A stretch of DNA of 64,000 nucleotides from CBDCWT01 sp965223305 (GTDB taxonomy: Bacteria; Planctomycetota; Planctomycetia; Pirellulales; Pirellulaceae). The translations under genes were made by a program, and so were the position numbers. Shown here piece by piece: positions 17,409 to 26,457 of the stretch. A model generated the notes under the pieces. It searched no databases. It saw only the letters and a program-made list of their open reading frames with translations, and had not been told where the DNA came from. Position 1 is the stretch's first letter. Each line of letters begins with the position of its first letter. The stretch lies in the NCBI GenBank assembly GCA_965223305.1, contig CBDCWT010000022.1, positions 1-64,000 on the forward strand. Reading direction: 5' to 3'.

Positions 17409-18062
17409 ATGGCACGACCCACCATGCCAACTTGTCTGGCGGTCGTCATTGCCGCCATGGCCGCAATCCCATCCACTTCCAGCGCAGGACACCAGTACAC
17501 CGATCGGCTGGCCGCGCATACCTACGGGCTACGCTGCGCCGCGGAACGGTTTGAACAAGCTGCCTGTCGCAGGCAGCTTCCGCGCCACGATCTGCACCTA
17601 ATCCGGCTGCTCACCAAGAGAGTCTGTCGGTTGGACGATGAGGTCAGAGCCAACGCTCACCCGGTAAGGGTCCGAGCGATCGTTCGTGGTGTGAGCGGAT
17701 TCATGCGTACGATCGACCATCGGATGTGCAGAAGCTGTCGGCGGGATCCGCTGCTCCTGCACAAGTGGGAGGCGGTGCAGCATCAGATGCTAGCCGTGCG
17801 GCGCGCAGTGGACTCCTGCTTCCGGGGATCGCCTGTGCCATACGGAAAGCCCTCACCCTACGGGAATCAGGTGCCGCACGTCGAACGGCTCGACCCGCCA
17901 CCGATTCCTGGGCCGCCCGTGCAGGACTCGCGGTTCATCGACCCACGATACCAGGGTCCGGACTTCAACCGCTACAACCGTCCGCACCAGTTCGATGATC
18001 GGTTTGCCAGATCATCCGCGCCGCCTTGGCTGGATGCACTGAGGGCAATCCTCTCGCGCTGA
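17409..18062 (+). CDS. Secreted protein with Cys-rich helical region and Pro-rich tail
   Basis: The 217-residue product starts with a signal peptide (about 1-26, ending SAG). A helical region of about 110 residues follows, with paired Cys (CAAERFEQAACRRQL, CRLDDEV, MCRSCRRD). The tail is Pro/Arg/Tyr-rich. TAGGAG precedes the ATG at 7-bp spacing, supporting this start. I know similar proteins only as uncharacterised planctomycete periplasmic proteins. The terminator follows directly. Confidence 0.7.
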   Translation: MARPTMPTCLAVVIAAMAAIPSTSSAGHQYTDRLAAHTYGLRCAAERFEQAACRRQLPRHDLHLIRLLTKRVCRLDDEVRANAHPVRVRAIVRGVSGFMRTIDHRMCRSCRRDPLLLHKWEAVQHQMLAVRRAVDSCFRGSPVPYGKPSPYGNQVPHVERLDPPPIPGPPVQDSRFIDPRYQGPDFNRYNRPHQFDDRFARSSAPPWLDALRAILSR

Positions 18063-18092
18063 CTCGGCGAACGCGCAGGCCCCTAGACGCAA

Positions 18093-18127
18093 CACAGCCC
18101 CCAGTGCAGCACTGGGGGCTGTTGCTT
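18093..18127 (+). terminator. Strong stem-loop terminator
   Basis: Perfect 11-bp stem CAGCCCCCAGT/ACTGGGGGCTG with a 5-nt loop (18095-18121), followed by TTGCTTT. It may serve both the secreted-protein gene at 17409 and the convergent DUF3500-like gene. Confidence 0.85.
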
Positions 18128-18166
18128 TGCGCGGTCAAACCTCTTCACGAATTCCAGCGGCCTCAC

Positions 18167-19141
18167 TCAAGCTCGCACGCCGACGTTAATGTAGGCGTGG
18201 ACATGAGGTGCACCGCGGAAGTGACAGACCAGCGACGGTCCTTCGATGCGCCAGATGTCCCAGACCTTGTCGTCGTCCAGATCTCTTTCCTGATAGAAGG
18301 CCAAGTGCAGCTCGTTCAGTCCTCCATGCGCTCTGACGATGCTGATCACTTCTTCGACATCTTCCTGACGATAAGGCGCCATGATGGTCCTGATCGTCGA
18401 CCTGACCAGTTTTCGTTGGTCTTGCGTTAGCTCCTTCAGGGAGATACCCGGGAAAGCAGCTCCCTTCCCCTGCAACTGGACCGCCGTTTCATCAGGAGCC
18501 TTCTTGAGCAACGCTTTTTTGGCTTGCTTCGCGTCCAGCGCCTGGAAGACCTCATTGGCCTTCTCGGTTTGATAGTAGAAGAGGTTTTGTTTGATGTCCT
18601 CTTCGCCGTGACCGTACACGATCGGGCCACCGAAGGCCGCCTTGTCAACGCTATCACCATCGGCTCGTAGTGTGAGATGACGTCCCGTCATCTCCCATTG
18701 GAACTTGCCGCTGCCTGGTTCACCGAAGACCGCCACGCTGTAGCTTTCGATGCCGCCGTCGTCGTCTTCCATCTGCTTCAAGAAACGCTCGTAGCCATCT
18801 TCGGTCGTTACCTTACGGACAATCTCTTTGGTCAGTGCCTGCTGTTCCTTGGTGAACTCGCGAATGGTTGTCTCGTTCACGTGCCAGTTGGGACTGATAT
18901 TGGCACGGTGTTCATGATCGAACGGCAGGCAGATCGCCGCCCGCTGCTTCTCTGACAAAGACGCATAGAACTGTCCGACGGCAGTTTCCGCAGCGCTCGT
19001 CGTAGTGGGTGCGGCATGGGCAAAGCGGGGATCGAACAACGCAGGTGCGGCAGTGGCGGCAAACGCCGTTGCACCAACTGTCTTCACGAACGCGCGGCGA
19101 TCCAAACCGTCGCAGTCTTGGCAGCGTTTCTTTTGTGTCAT
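18167..19141 (-). CDS. Tat-exported DUF3500-like protein
   Basis: 324 residues. The N-terminus has a twin-arginine motif (DRRAFVKT) followed by a hydrophobic core and AHA cleavage region, so export in folded form is likely. The body shows the recurring pattern FGGPIVYGHGEEDI and a C-terminal FRGAPHVHAYINVG with His residues, which I associate with DUF3500. The activity is unknown, and the conserved His could bind a metal. It stands alone, ending in the shared terminator region. Confidence 0.75.
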   Translation of the reverse strand: MTQKKRCQDCDGLDRRAFVKTVGATAFAATAAPALFDPRFAHAAPTTTSAAETAVGQFYASLSEKQRAAICLPFDHEHRANISPNWHVNETTIREFTKEQQALTKEIVRKVTTEDGYERFLKQMEDDDGGIESYSVAVFGEPGSGKFQWEMTGRHLTLRADGDSVDKAAFGGPIVYGHGEEDIKQNLFYYQTEKANEVFQALDAKQAKKALLKKAPDETAVQLQGKGAAFPGISLKELTQDQRKLVRSTIRTIMAPYRQEDVEEVISIVRAHGGLNELHLAFYQERDLDDDKVWDIWRIEGPSLVCHFRGAPHVHAYINVGVRA

Positions 19142-19269
19142 CCGAACAACTCCTGAGATAAGGGCACGTTGGCGAGAACAACAGGCGTGAAACCACTTTC
19201 CGACATGGTACCGAGCTGAGAGACAAAAGGCAAAAGCAGCGGGTGGCAGCCAACGCCGCTAAGAGTTCT

Positions 19270-19556
19270 TGTAGCCGAATTCGCCAGAATTTGGATGGAT
19301 CGGCAGTCCACCAAACCAAACTCTGGCGAGTTCAGCTGCGATCAAAATCAGCCGCTGGGCGTTAGCCCACGGTTCCTTGCACTCTCGGCTCGGCAGGAGC
19401 CTCGCCCTCCCGATCGATTAACACGGTTGTTGCGGTGCGTGCGGTGGACATCCTACCGTGGGAGCTGTCCTCTCCATCCTGCTGATCATGTTGATCCTGT
19501 CTTCTGTTTTTTGACAGGATTTACAGGATCAACAAGATGGCCCTTTGCTTCCAGAG
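19270..19556. repeat. Composite repeat left of the group II intron
   Basis: Begins TAGCCGAATTCGCCAG, runs through GGGCGTTAGCCC and CGGCTCGGCAGGAGCC, and ends in the palindromic TGTTGATCCTGTC/GACAGGATTTACAGG module. The same order recurs right of the intron. Confidence 0.85.
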
Positions 19557-19608
19557 GACCTGTTGATAGGGGTAGGGAGGTCCGGTTGGGCCGGACTTCC
19601 CTCCCTCC

Positions 19609-19641
19609 GAACCGTACGTGCGATTCTCCCGCATACGGCTC
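19609..19641 (-). ncRNA. Group II intron domain V
   Basis: A 33-nt hairpin, GAGCCGTATG followed by a GAGA-type loop and ending GTACGGTTC, closely resembling the domain V of known bacterial introns. It begins six bases after the reverse-transcriptase stop. Domain VI, GGAAGTCCGG/CCGGACCTCC, lies just beyond. Confidence 0.85.
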
Positions 19642-19646
19642 TCCAG

Positions 19647-20984
19647 TTAGTAGTTGACGGATTGAGCGAAACGAAAGTGGGCCTCTCGCAGACTGTAGAG
19701 TCCCGCTTTCGTAAAGTACGCATTTGGCCAGCGTTGCTGACGTGGTAAACGCTCGGGGTTTTTCCGATGACGTTTCAATAACAACCGCCGGAGGCGGCTG
19801 CGAATCTTGGCGTCAAGGTCTTTGTAAATCGTCCAGCGACAGTGTCGAAAATAACCGAACCAGCCGACGAGAACGCGGTTTAGTTCGGCCACAATCAACT
19901 CCACAGAACCGGGCCTTTTACGAGGCGTCAGTTCTTTGATCCGAGCCTTCATCTTCGCAAGGCTCTCGCGACGAGGGTAAATTTTGTCCCCGCGAAACGA
20001 GTAGCCCAGAAACGCGAAGCTTCGGACGCGACTGTCAACGATCTTCGTCTTCGTTGGATGCAGAGTTAAACCGGCTTGCTCAACCCATACGGTGATCAAC
20101 CGAAGAGCCTCTTCGGCTTCGGATTGGCTGCGACACAGTACGACAAAGTCGTCCGCGTAGCGCACCATCTCAAAACCGGCGTTGGCCATCTGATGATCCA
20201 GCGGGTTGAGGTACAGATTCGACAACACGGGTGAAAGCACTGCCCCTTGCGGCACGCCGGCAATCGGCGTCCATTCGCGGAGTTCTTCCAAAATGTTCTG
20301 ATCAAGAAAGAGCTTGAGCAGTTTCAGCATCCGTGAGTCCGAAATATGCTCTTTGACCAAAGCCAGCAAGCGGTCTTTCGGAATCGTATCGAAGTAACCT
20401 CTCAAGTCCGCATCGACCACGTAAACGTAACCCGCCTGAAGTTTCTGCTCGACGATGCGAAGTGCATCATGAGCTCCCACTCCATGACGAAAGCCAAAGC
20501 TTCGCTCATGGAACTGGTGATCCAGGATTGGTTCGATCACGTCGAGCATCGCCCGTTGGACGGTGCGGTCGCGGACTGTCGGAATGCCCAGCGGGCGGGT
20601 CTCGTTCGGTCTTCCCGGTTTGGGAATGTGAACGCGAAGTACCGCACTGGGGCGATAGGTTTGTGCTTTGATTTCTTCGGAGAGCTGCTGTGTTTCCACG
20701 AGCAGATGTTCTTCGAACTCTTCGCAGCTTTGCCCATCAACTCCGGCCGATTTCTTCTTCCCGGTCACTTTGCGTGCGGCCGTGTAAAGATTCAGCGGGG
20801 CGTAAACCTTGTCAATTAACGCGTGCCATTTGCCTCCTTTCACTTTGTTTTCCAAAAGTGTCGTCAACATTCGGTCGGTCCATACAGCAGGCTGAGCCCA
20901 CCGGCGAATGTCCGGCGTCTCTCCAGTCGGTATAGCCGTAAACGGCACTCGTTCTGGCAAAGTATCTTTCGATTTGCTTTTCAT
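19647..20984 (-). CDS. ltrA: Group II intron reverse transcriptase/maturase
   Basis: 445 residues. Reverse-transcriptase blocks are present: RPLGIPTVRDRTVQ (130-143), VVDADLRGYFDTI (189-201), GVPQGAVLSP (243-252) and the catalytic YADD (276-279). The maturase X region follows (RVRSFAFLGYSF, then GWFGYFRHC), and the C-terminus ends RFAQSVNY. No HNH endonuclease domain is present, so mobility probably uses nascent DNA strands. The ORF has no internal stops and looks intact. Confidence 0.95.
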   Translation of the reverse strand: MKSKSKDTLPERVPFTAIPTGETPDIRRWAQPAVWTDRMLTTLLENKVKGGKWHALIDKVYAPLNLYTAARKVTGKKKSAGVDGQSCEEFEEHLLVETQQLSEEIKAQTYRPSAVLRVHIPKPGRPNETRPLGIPTVRDRTVQRAMLDVIEPILDHQFHERSFGFRHGVGAHDALRIVEQKLQAGYVYVVDADLRGYFDTIPKDRLLALVKEHISDSRMLKLLKLFLDQNILEELREWTPIAGVPQGAVLSPVLSNLYLNPLDHQMANAGFEMVRYADDFVVLCRSQSEAEEALRLITVWVEQAGLTLHPTKTKIVDSRVRSFAFLGYSFRGDKIYPRRESLAKMKARIKELTPRKRPGSVELIVAELNRVLVGWFGYFRHCRWTIYKDLDAKIRSRLRRLLLKRHRKNPERLPRQQRWPNAYFTKAGLYSLREAHFRFAQSVNY

Positions 20985-21488
20985 GTGTTAGGGCGTTCCG
21001 AATCTACTTCCCTGCCTCCCTTCGCTCGCGGTGGGTTTGGTTCCCACCGGTCAGCACTACTATGAAGGCTCTGACTCCTCAGCTGAGCGCATCATAGGTC
21101 TGCACGCTGCTGAGGCCTCCCTGCTTATCTCGATTGAACTTCCGAACATTCCGTCTCCAACAACACTACTGCCATTTCGCTCGCCTCGGTTTGACACGTT
21201 ACCGTTTCCATTCACCGTGCGAGCCGCCTCACCGACCTGCGGTGTCTACCGCCGCCCGGAGTTGGGCCTCGTCTGGGACGTTGTGTGAGGTCAGGGGTTC
21301 GCGAGTCACTAGGACGCTCCCCGACAGGCTTGGCCGAATCGAGTTCACTTGCGTTACGGACTGTTCTTTCGTCTCCGGTTGCTCCCCACCCTTTCTGTTG
21401 AAAACGCAGTTACCGTCGACTACGGAGTGGTAACGTCTTCTCCGATCAGGACTTTCACCTGATAATTCAATCGCCTTCACAGGCGCAC

Positions 21489-21885
21489 TAGCCGAATTCG
21501 CCAGAATTTGGATGAATCGGCAGTCCACCAAACCAAACTCCGGTGAGTTCGGCTGCGATCAAAATCAGCCGCTGGGCGTTAGCCCTTAGGTTGGGCCACA
21601 TTCATGTCGTGACGATTGGGTCATTATTTGGGTAACGCAGCGAAACCAAGTGTCCTCACCCGGAATCCCTAACCAGAACAGCTTGAAGCATCGTCATCCA
21701 AAATGGCCTCATAACCGAGATGTGGCTAGACCTAAGCGTTAGCCCACGGTTCCTTGCACTCTCGGCTCGGCAGGAGCCTCGCCCTCCCGATCGATTAACA
21801 CGATTGTTGCGGTGCGTGCGGTGGACATCCTACCGTGGGAGCTGTCCTCTCCATCCTGTTAATCAATGTTGATCCTGTCGTCCCG
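21489..21885. repeat. Composite repeat right of the group II intron
   Basis: Same module order as the left copy: TAGCCGAATTCGCCAG, GGGCGTTAGCCC, CGGCTCGGCAGGAGCC, ATCCTGTTAATC. It has an extra 130-bp segment (about 21590-21730) between the second and third modules. Confidence 0.8.
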
Positions 21886-21985
21886 CTCTCGTTGCGCCAG
21901 GCGGAACAAGTCCGAGCGACAATCTCGCTGTTCCGTCTTTGTTTTTACCCGCCAGTGCCGATAACATGGTGTCAAGGAGCATCGA

Positions 21986-23374
21986 ATGGCTAATCGGGAT
22001 GGCTGTCGACAATTCCGCCAACAGCGATCGCTGACACGGCGCGAACTCCTGTCCCTGGGCGCTGCCGGTGGACTGGGGCTGTCACTGCCCGACTGGTTTC
22101 GGCTGCAGGCTGCCGCCACGCAACCAGCTCAAACGGCAAGCTTTGGCGCAGCGAAGCGTGTGATCTTTCTGTTCTTGCACGGCGGCCATCCGCAGCACGA
22201 GACGTGGGATCCTAAGCCCGCCGCGCCCGCCACCGTCCGCGGCGAGTTTGGGGAGATCGCCACCAGCGTCCCTGGCTTCCGCATTAGCGAGTTGTTCCCC
22301 CGGTGTGCCGAACTGGCCGACCGGCTGACCGTCGTCCGTTCCATGGCGCATGACAACCCCAATCACGTCCAAGCCTGTCTACCGGCGATGACAGGTCACA
22401 AGCACCCGCCCAGCGTACGGGGACGGGGTGATTTCCCACCTGCCGACACAGATTTTCCGCACTTTGGCGCCGTCCACGACCACCTCCTTCCTGGCAAACG
22501 TGGAATTCCGAACTGGGTCCAGCTGGGACCTGTGATGACGCGGAACAACCGCACGGTGCTGCACGGGCAATCGGCGGGATTCCTGGGTCCACGGCACAGT
22601 CCCCTGATGGTTGACACCGACTTCACCGCTTCGCCGCTACAGGTGGACGCGATCACTCCACGGATTGGCGTCCAACGGCTCCAAAGCCGGCGACAGCTGC
22701 TGGAGCAGCTCGACGCTCAACGCAGAAATCTGGATCGATTCGCCGGCCAGGTGAAGGACGCCTACTACGAACGAGCCTACAGCTTGCTAACCTCTTCTGC
22801 CACTCAGCGGGCGTTCGATCTATCCGCCGAGCCGGATTCGATCAGGCGGCGGTATCCAAACAACCATGTTGGCCAGGCATGCCTGCTGGCCCGAAGGCTG
22901 GTCGAGGCAGGCGTCCCATTCGTGAACGTCCATTACTGCAAAACACCACAAGGTTCGTGGGATACCCATAGCCAGAATTTTCGTCAAATGAAAGAGTCAC
23001 TGGCACCGACTCTCGACCAGACACTGGCCGCTCTGCTCAGCGATCTAGAGGACCGCGGGATGTTGGACGAGGTGTTGGTGATGCCGATGGCTGAGTTCGG
23101 CCGCACACCGCAGATCAACAAGAACGCGGGACGCGACCATTGGCCGTTCGTCTATTCGTTGGCCTTCGCTGGCGGAGGGCTGTCGCGTGGAGCGGTGCTG
23201 GGGCGGTCGGACCGCAATGGTGCTTATCCAGCCAGCGAGGCCTATGACCCCGCCGACATGGCGGCGACCATCTACCACCTGCTGGGGATTCCCGAGTCGT
23301 CGGTGTTGCACGACCGCCAGGGGCGACCGCATCGCTTGATAGCCGGTCAGAGAATCGATCCCATCCTGGCCTAG
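21986..23374 (+). CDS. Tat-exported DUF1501 protein
   Basis: The 462-residue protein begins with a twin-arginine signal (SLTRRELLSLGAAGGLG). Its body shows the DUF1501 features: LHGGHPQHETWDPKPAAP, VRSMAHDNPNH, FLGPRHSPL, VPFVNVHYCKTPQGSWDTH, MAEFGRTPQINKNAGRDHW and the C-terminal YHLLGI. DUF1501 belongs to the alkaline phosphatase/sulfatase superfamily, but its natural substrate is unknown. AAGGAG at 21974-21979 supports the start. No DUF1549/DUF1553 cytochrome partner is adjacent, which is unusual for planctomycetes. Confidence 0.93.
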   Translation: MANRDGCRQFRQQRSLTRRELLSLGAAGGLGLSLPDWFRLQAAATQPAQTASFGAAKRVIFLFLHGGHPQHETWDPKPAAPATVRGEFGEIATSVPGFRISELFPRCAELADRLTVVRSMAHDNPNHVQACLPAMTGHKHPPSVRGRGDFPPADTDFPHFGAVHDHLLPGKRGIPNWVQLGPVMTRNNRTVLHGQSAGFLGPRHSPLMVDTDFTASPLQVDAITPRIGVQRLQSRRQLLEQLDAQRRNLDRFAGQVKDAYYERAYSLLTSSATQRAFDLSAEPDSIRRRYPNNHVGQACLLARRLVEAGVPFVNVHYCKTPQGSWDTHSQNFRQMKESLAPTLDQTLAALLSDLEDRGMLDEVLVMPMAEFGRTPQINKNAGRDHWPFVYSLAFAGGGLSRGAVLGRSDRNGAYPASEAYDPADMAATIYHLLGIPESSVLHDRQGRPHRLIAGQRIDPILA

Positions 23375-23415
23375 GTCGGGGCCGTTAGTTTGCAGGTTGC
23401 AGGTTTGCTCGAGCG

Positions 23416-24081
23416 ATGCCGCACCCCCGCACGATTGCCATCGGTGACATCCATGGTTGTGCCAACGCGCTGTACGGTCTGATCGATGCCATCGCCCCTC
23501 AGCCAGAGGATCAGCTGATTGTGCTCGGCGACTTTGTCGATCAGGGCAGCGATACGCGCGCGGTGATCGATCAACTGCTCGAGTTGCGAGCGCGCTGCCA
23601 GCTAGTTTGCCTGTTGGGCAACCATGAAGAGATGCTTATCGCCGCCCGCCACAACCGGGAGGCGCGTCGTTACTGGGAAGTCTGCGGCGGACTGCCTACA
23701 TTGAATTCGTACGGTTTTGGGGCAACTCTGGAGACGATTCCTGCTGAGCATCTGAGTTTCATTGAATCGGGTCTCGACTACTACGAAACCGATCAACATT
23801 TTTTCGTACACGCAAACTACGATCCAGAGTTGCCGCTCGACCAGCAACCGCCTCACATCTTGCGATGGGAGTTGCTGGATCCCTCTTCGGCGCGCCGGCA
23901 TCTTTCCGGGAAGACGGCCTTCGTTGGACACACCGAGCAGACCAGTGGTGAAATCCTGGATCTCGGCTGTGTCTGCTGCCTCGACACCGCCTGTTGGCGC
24001 TACGGCTGGCTGACCGCGATCGAGGTGAACGAACGTGAGATTTGGCAGCTAGACCGCTTCGGTCACTTACGGCAGCGGTGA
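23416..24081 (+). CDS. PPP-family serine/threonine protein phosphatase
   Basis: The 221-residue protein carries the metallophosphatase signatures GDIHG (10-14), GDFVDQG (38-44) in place of the usual GDxVDRG, GNHE (70-73) and a late FVGHTEQ. It is closest to the small bacterial PPP phosphatases related to PrpA. It starts 41 bp after the upstream DUF1501 gene and may share its transcript. Diadenosine tetraphosphatase is an alternative, because small members of the superfamily are hard to separate by eye. Confidence 0.9.
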   Translation: MPHPRTIAIGDIHGCANALYGLIDAIAPQPEDQLIVLGDFVDQGSDTRAVIDQLLELRARCQLVCLLGNHEEMLIAARHNREARRYWEVCGGLPTLNSYGFGATLETIPAEHLSFIESGLDYYETDQHFFVHANYDPELPLDQQPPHILRWELLDPSSARRHLSGKTAFVGHTEQTSGEILDLGCVCCLDTACWRYGWLTAIEVNEREIWQLDRFGHLRQR

Positions 24082-24280
24082 GCCACCACCTAGCGCCCGA
24101 ATTGTGTACGGGGCATCGCCAATCGGCGCCTGTTTTATTTTATTGCTAGCGAGAGGGCGGCTGGCCAACGAGGCCGCGCACGTTGCCAGGTGACGGCGAA
24201 CAGGAGTAGAATAAATCGAGCCAGTCAACGCCCCAGACGTCGCCCCTTTAGCCCCTTCGGTCCCTACAAAAGGTGGACTC
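24082..24280. other. Intergenic gap before the second DUF1501 gene
   Basis: No repeat module or gene is seen. It contains an A/T-rich TTTTATTTTATTG near 24133 that may belong to a promoter for 24281. Confidence 0.3.
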
Positions 24281-25630
24281 ATGACTGCCAGCATTTTCAC
24301 TCGTCGCGAGCTGCTGAAAACATGTGGCCTGGGTGTTTTGGGTTATAGCGCCAGTGGGTGGCTACCACTCTTGGCTGACCAAGCGGCGCAGAGCGCTCAG
24401 CGCCGCCGGCACTGTGTGTTGCTATGGATGACCGGTGGCCCGAGTCAGACCGACACCTTTGACATGAAGCCGGATCACGACAACGGCGGGGAATTCTCCG
24501 CGATTGCTACCCGTTCCAGCGAGCTGCACTTCAGCGAGCACCTGCCACAACTGGCAAAGCAAGCCGATCGTCTGGCGGTTGTGCGTAGCCTCAGCACGCA
24601 AGAGGGTGATCACGGCCGCGGCACTTATCTTATGAGAACCGGTCAACAGCCGCGGGGACCGGTGCGTTATCCCACAATCGGTTCCTCTCTCTCGAAGCAG
24701 CTGGCCGAGCAACGCGACCAGAATGACCTGTCGCTCAACTACGTATCGATTGCTCCTTATCGCGCATTCAATCAAGCAGCCTTCAGTCCAGGTTTTCTGG
24801 GCCCCAAGCATGCCGCATTGACGGTCGGGGCAACCGACAACTTGCCAACCAATCCACAAGACAGCGCTCGTTATGCAAGTCTGCGGGTGGACGACTTGGA
24901 ATTGGCAGGCGACGTCACAAGCGAACAGCGCGCAAGCCGCGTCAAGATCTGGCGTGGACTGCAGGAACGCTTCTTAGCGTCGCATCGCACAGCATCGTCC
25001 TCGGCCCATGACACCGTGTTTCGTCGTGCTATGCGACTGATGGATAGCAACATTGCCAAGGCCTTCGACCTGTCGGAAGAGCCGGACGCCATCCGGCAGG
25101 CCTACGGCACCGGCAGGTTTGGCCAGGGTTGCTTGATGGCTCGTCGGCTGATCGAACGAGGTGTCCCCTTCATCGAGGTATCGCTGGGAGACTTCGCCGG
25201 TGGCAATTTCGGCTGGGACACACACCAGAACAACTTTCCTGCCGTTCGCTCACTCTCCGCTCAGCTCGACGCGGGCTGGGCCACCCTGATGCGCGAGCTG
25301 GACGAGCGGGGGCTGTTGGAATCGACAACCATCCTTTGGATGGGTGAGTTTGGGCGCACTCCCAGGATCAACGAGAACACGGGCCGCGACCACTTTCCCG
25401 CAGCTTGGACGTGCGTGTTCGCAGGGGGTGGCATCCAGGGTGGTCAGGCATACGGAAAGACAAGCCCGGACGGAATGGAAGTCGTCGAAGGCAAGGTCGG
25501 GGTGGGGGATGTTTTGGCGACCTTGTGCCGCGCCGTCGATATCGATCCGGAAATCGAGAACATCTCCGAACAGCTGCGTCCCATCAAGATCGCAGAGGGC
25601 ACTCCGATTGAGAGCGTGCTCGAGAGTTGA
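24281..25630 (+). CDS. Tat-exported DUF1501 protein, second copy
   Basis: 449 residues with a short Tat-like start (FTRRELLKTCGLGVLG). It shares the DUF1501 pattern with the gene at 21986: WMTGGPSQTDTFDMKP, GPKHAALTV, FGQGCLMARRLIERGVPF, GDFAGGNFGWDTH and WMGEFGRTPRINENTGRDH. The two proteins differ too much to be a recent duplication. Again no cytochrome partner is adjacent. The next genes (a sulfatase and a heme dehydrogenase) belong to the same exported degradation set on a functional guess only. Confidence 0.93.
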   Translation: MTASIFTRRELLKTCGLGVLGYSASGWLPLLADQAAQSAQRRRHCVLLWMTGGPSQTDTFDMKPDHDNGGEFSAIATRSSELHFSEHLPQLAKQADRLAVVRSLSTQEGDHGRGTYLMRTGQQPRGPVRYPTIGSSLSKQLAEQRDQNDLSLNYVSIAPYRAFNQAAFSPGFLGPKHAALTVGATDNLPTNPQDSARYASLRVDDLELAGDVTSEQRASRVKIWRGLQERFLASHRTASSSAHDTVFRRAMRLMDSNIAKAFDLSEEPDAIRQAYGTGRFGQGCLMARRLIERGVPFIEVSLGDFAGGNFGWDTHQNNFPAVRSLSAQLDAGWATLMRELDERGLLESTTILWMGEFGRTPRINENTGRDHFPAAWTCVFAGGGIQGGQAYGKTSPDGMEVVEGKVGVGDVLATLCRAVDIDPEIENISEQLRPIKIAEGTPIESVLES

Positions 25631-25969
25631 CGTTCGGGGGCGGCAACACCCTGTTCGGGAGGACGACAAGCTCTTCGGGAGGGCGAGGCTCCTGCCGAGC
25701 CGAAAGACGAAAACAAACGTAACAAAACACGGCAGCCCGGCAGCCAAACGAGAGTGACATGGCATACGGCCGCCGGCGCACGTCGAGAACGAGTACGATC
25801 AAGGCGAGCTTCCCGAGTTGAGGCGGGGCCGAACGCCCCTGTGGCGGCTCGGCAAGAGCATCGGCCACCCGGACCTTACACCATGCCGGCGGCGTGGCTG
25901 CCTACCACGCGGGTCTGGCATCGGTCATACTGGAAAGCGGTCCGCTTTTTCTGTTCCAGGAGTCTTGCA
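25631..25969. repeat. Repeat-bearing interval before the Val/Tyr/Pro-rich gene
   Basis: Copies of the GGGAGGGCGAGGCTCCTGCC module near 25676 and a decayed one near 25848. The long frame reading into the next gene from 25754 uses this repeat DNA and is not coding. Confidence 0.7.
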
Positions 25970-26407
25970 ATGCGTAAGTATGTCGCAGGCCTGACGGGAG
26001 TCTTGGTCACTTGCTGTTTGGCGTCGCTCGCACAAGCCCAAGGTGTCGTTACCACCTACTCGGTACCTGCCTATCCTGTCACTACGGTGCATTCACCCAC
26101 TACGGCATATTCGCCCGTCCTACCAACGGCTCCGGTTGTGGCGAATGCCTATCGGCCGGTGCTGGTGTCTCCGGTACGCACCTACACGGCCTACTCCCCT
26201 GCCCTTCCCGTCTACACGGCCTACAGGCAAGTCGTTGTCCCGACCCGGACGGTCTACCGAGCACCCGTTGCAGCAGCTGCCGTTGCCCAGCCGGTCGTGA
26301 CCGCCTACTCGCCGGTCGTTACCCCCGCGTATCCGGTAGTGGTGCGACCTAAGGTCTACGTTCCAGGCCAGCCGATCCGCAACGTCTTCCGCGCCATCAC
26401 ACCCTAG
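25970..26407 (+). CDS. Secreted Val/Tyr/Pro-rich repetitive protein
   Basis: Start at ATG 25970 (MRKYVAGLTGVLVTCC) with CCAGGA upstream. The longer frame is repeat DNA. The 145-residue protein has a signal peptide ending AQA at about 24. The remainder is a low-complexity array built on TAYSPV, YPV and AYRPV units, close to other planctomycete Tyr/Pro/Val-rich secreted proteins. A wall or matrix role is inference. Confidence 0.65.
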   Translation: MRKYVAGLTGVLVTCCLASLAQAQGVVTTYSVPAYPVTTVHSPTTAYSPVLPTAPVVANAYRPVLVSPVRTYTAYSPALPVYTAYRQVVVPTRTVYRAPVAAAAVAQPVVTAYSPVVTPAYPVVVRPKVYVPGQPIRNVFRAITP

Positions 26408-26457
26408 CAGCGCCGGGTCCACTGTTTTGTCTCAAAGCCTGTCGCCGCCGAGCCCAC

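Larger units (their letters stand above)
19566..21488 (-). mobile_element. Complete group II intron, 1.9 kb
   Basis: On the minus strand the element starts with GTGCGCCTGTGAAGGCG (21488 onward), the standard GTGYG 5' end. It continues into AGGTGAAAGTCC-type intron sequence, contains the reverse-transcriptase ORF, then a domain V and a domain VI hairpin, and ends CTACCCCTAT. The 3' end at 19566 is inferred from the Y-A-Y ending and may be off by one or two bases. The 5' exon is ...AATTCGGCTA and the 3' exon CAACAGG. Joined, these rebuild TTCGGCTACAA as in the undisrupted repeats at about 44556 and 56940. Confidence 0.85.

Noticed and set aside
25754..25969. N-terminal extension of the Val/Tyr/Pro-rich protein
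   Set aside because: The extension is translated repeat DNA, and the ATG at 25970 begins a clear signal peptide.
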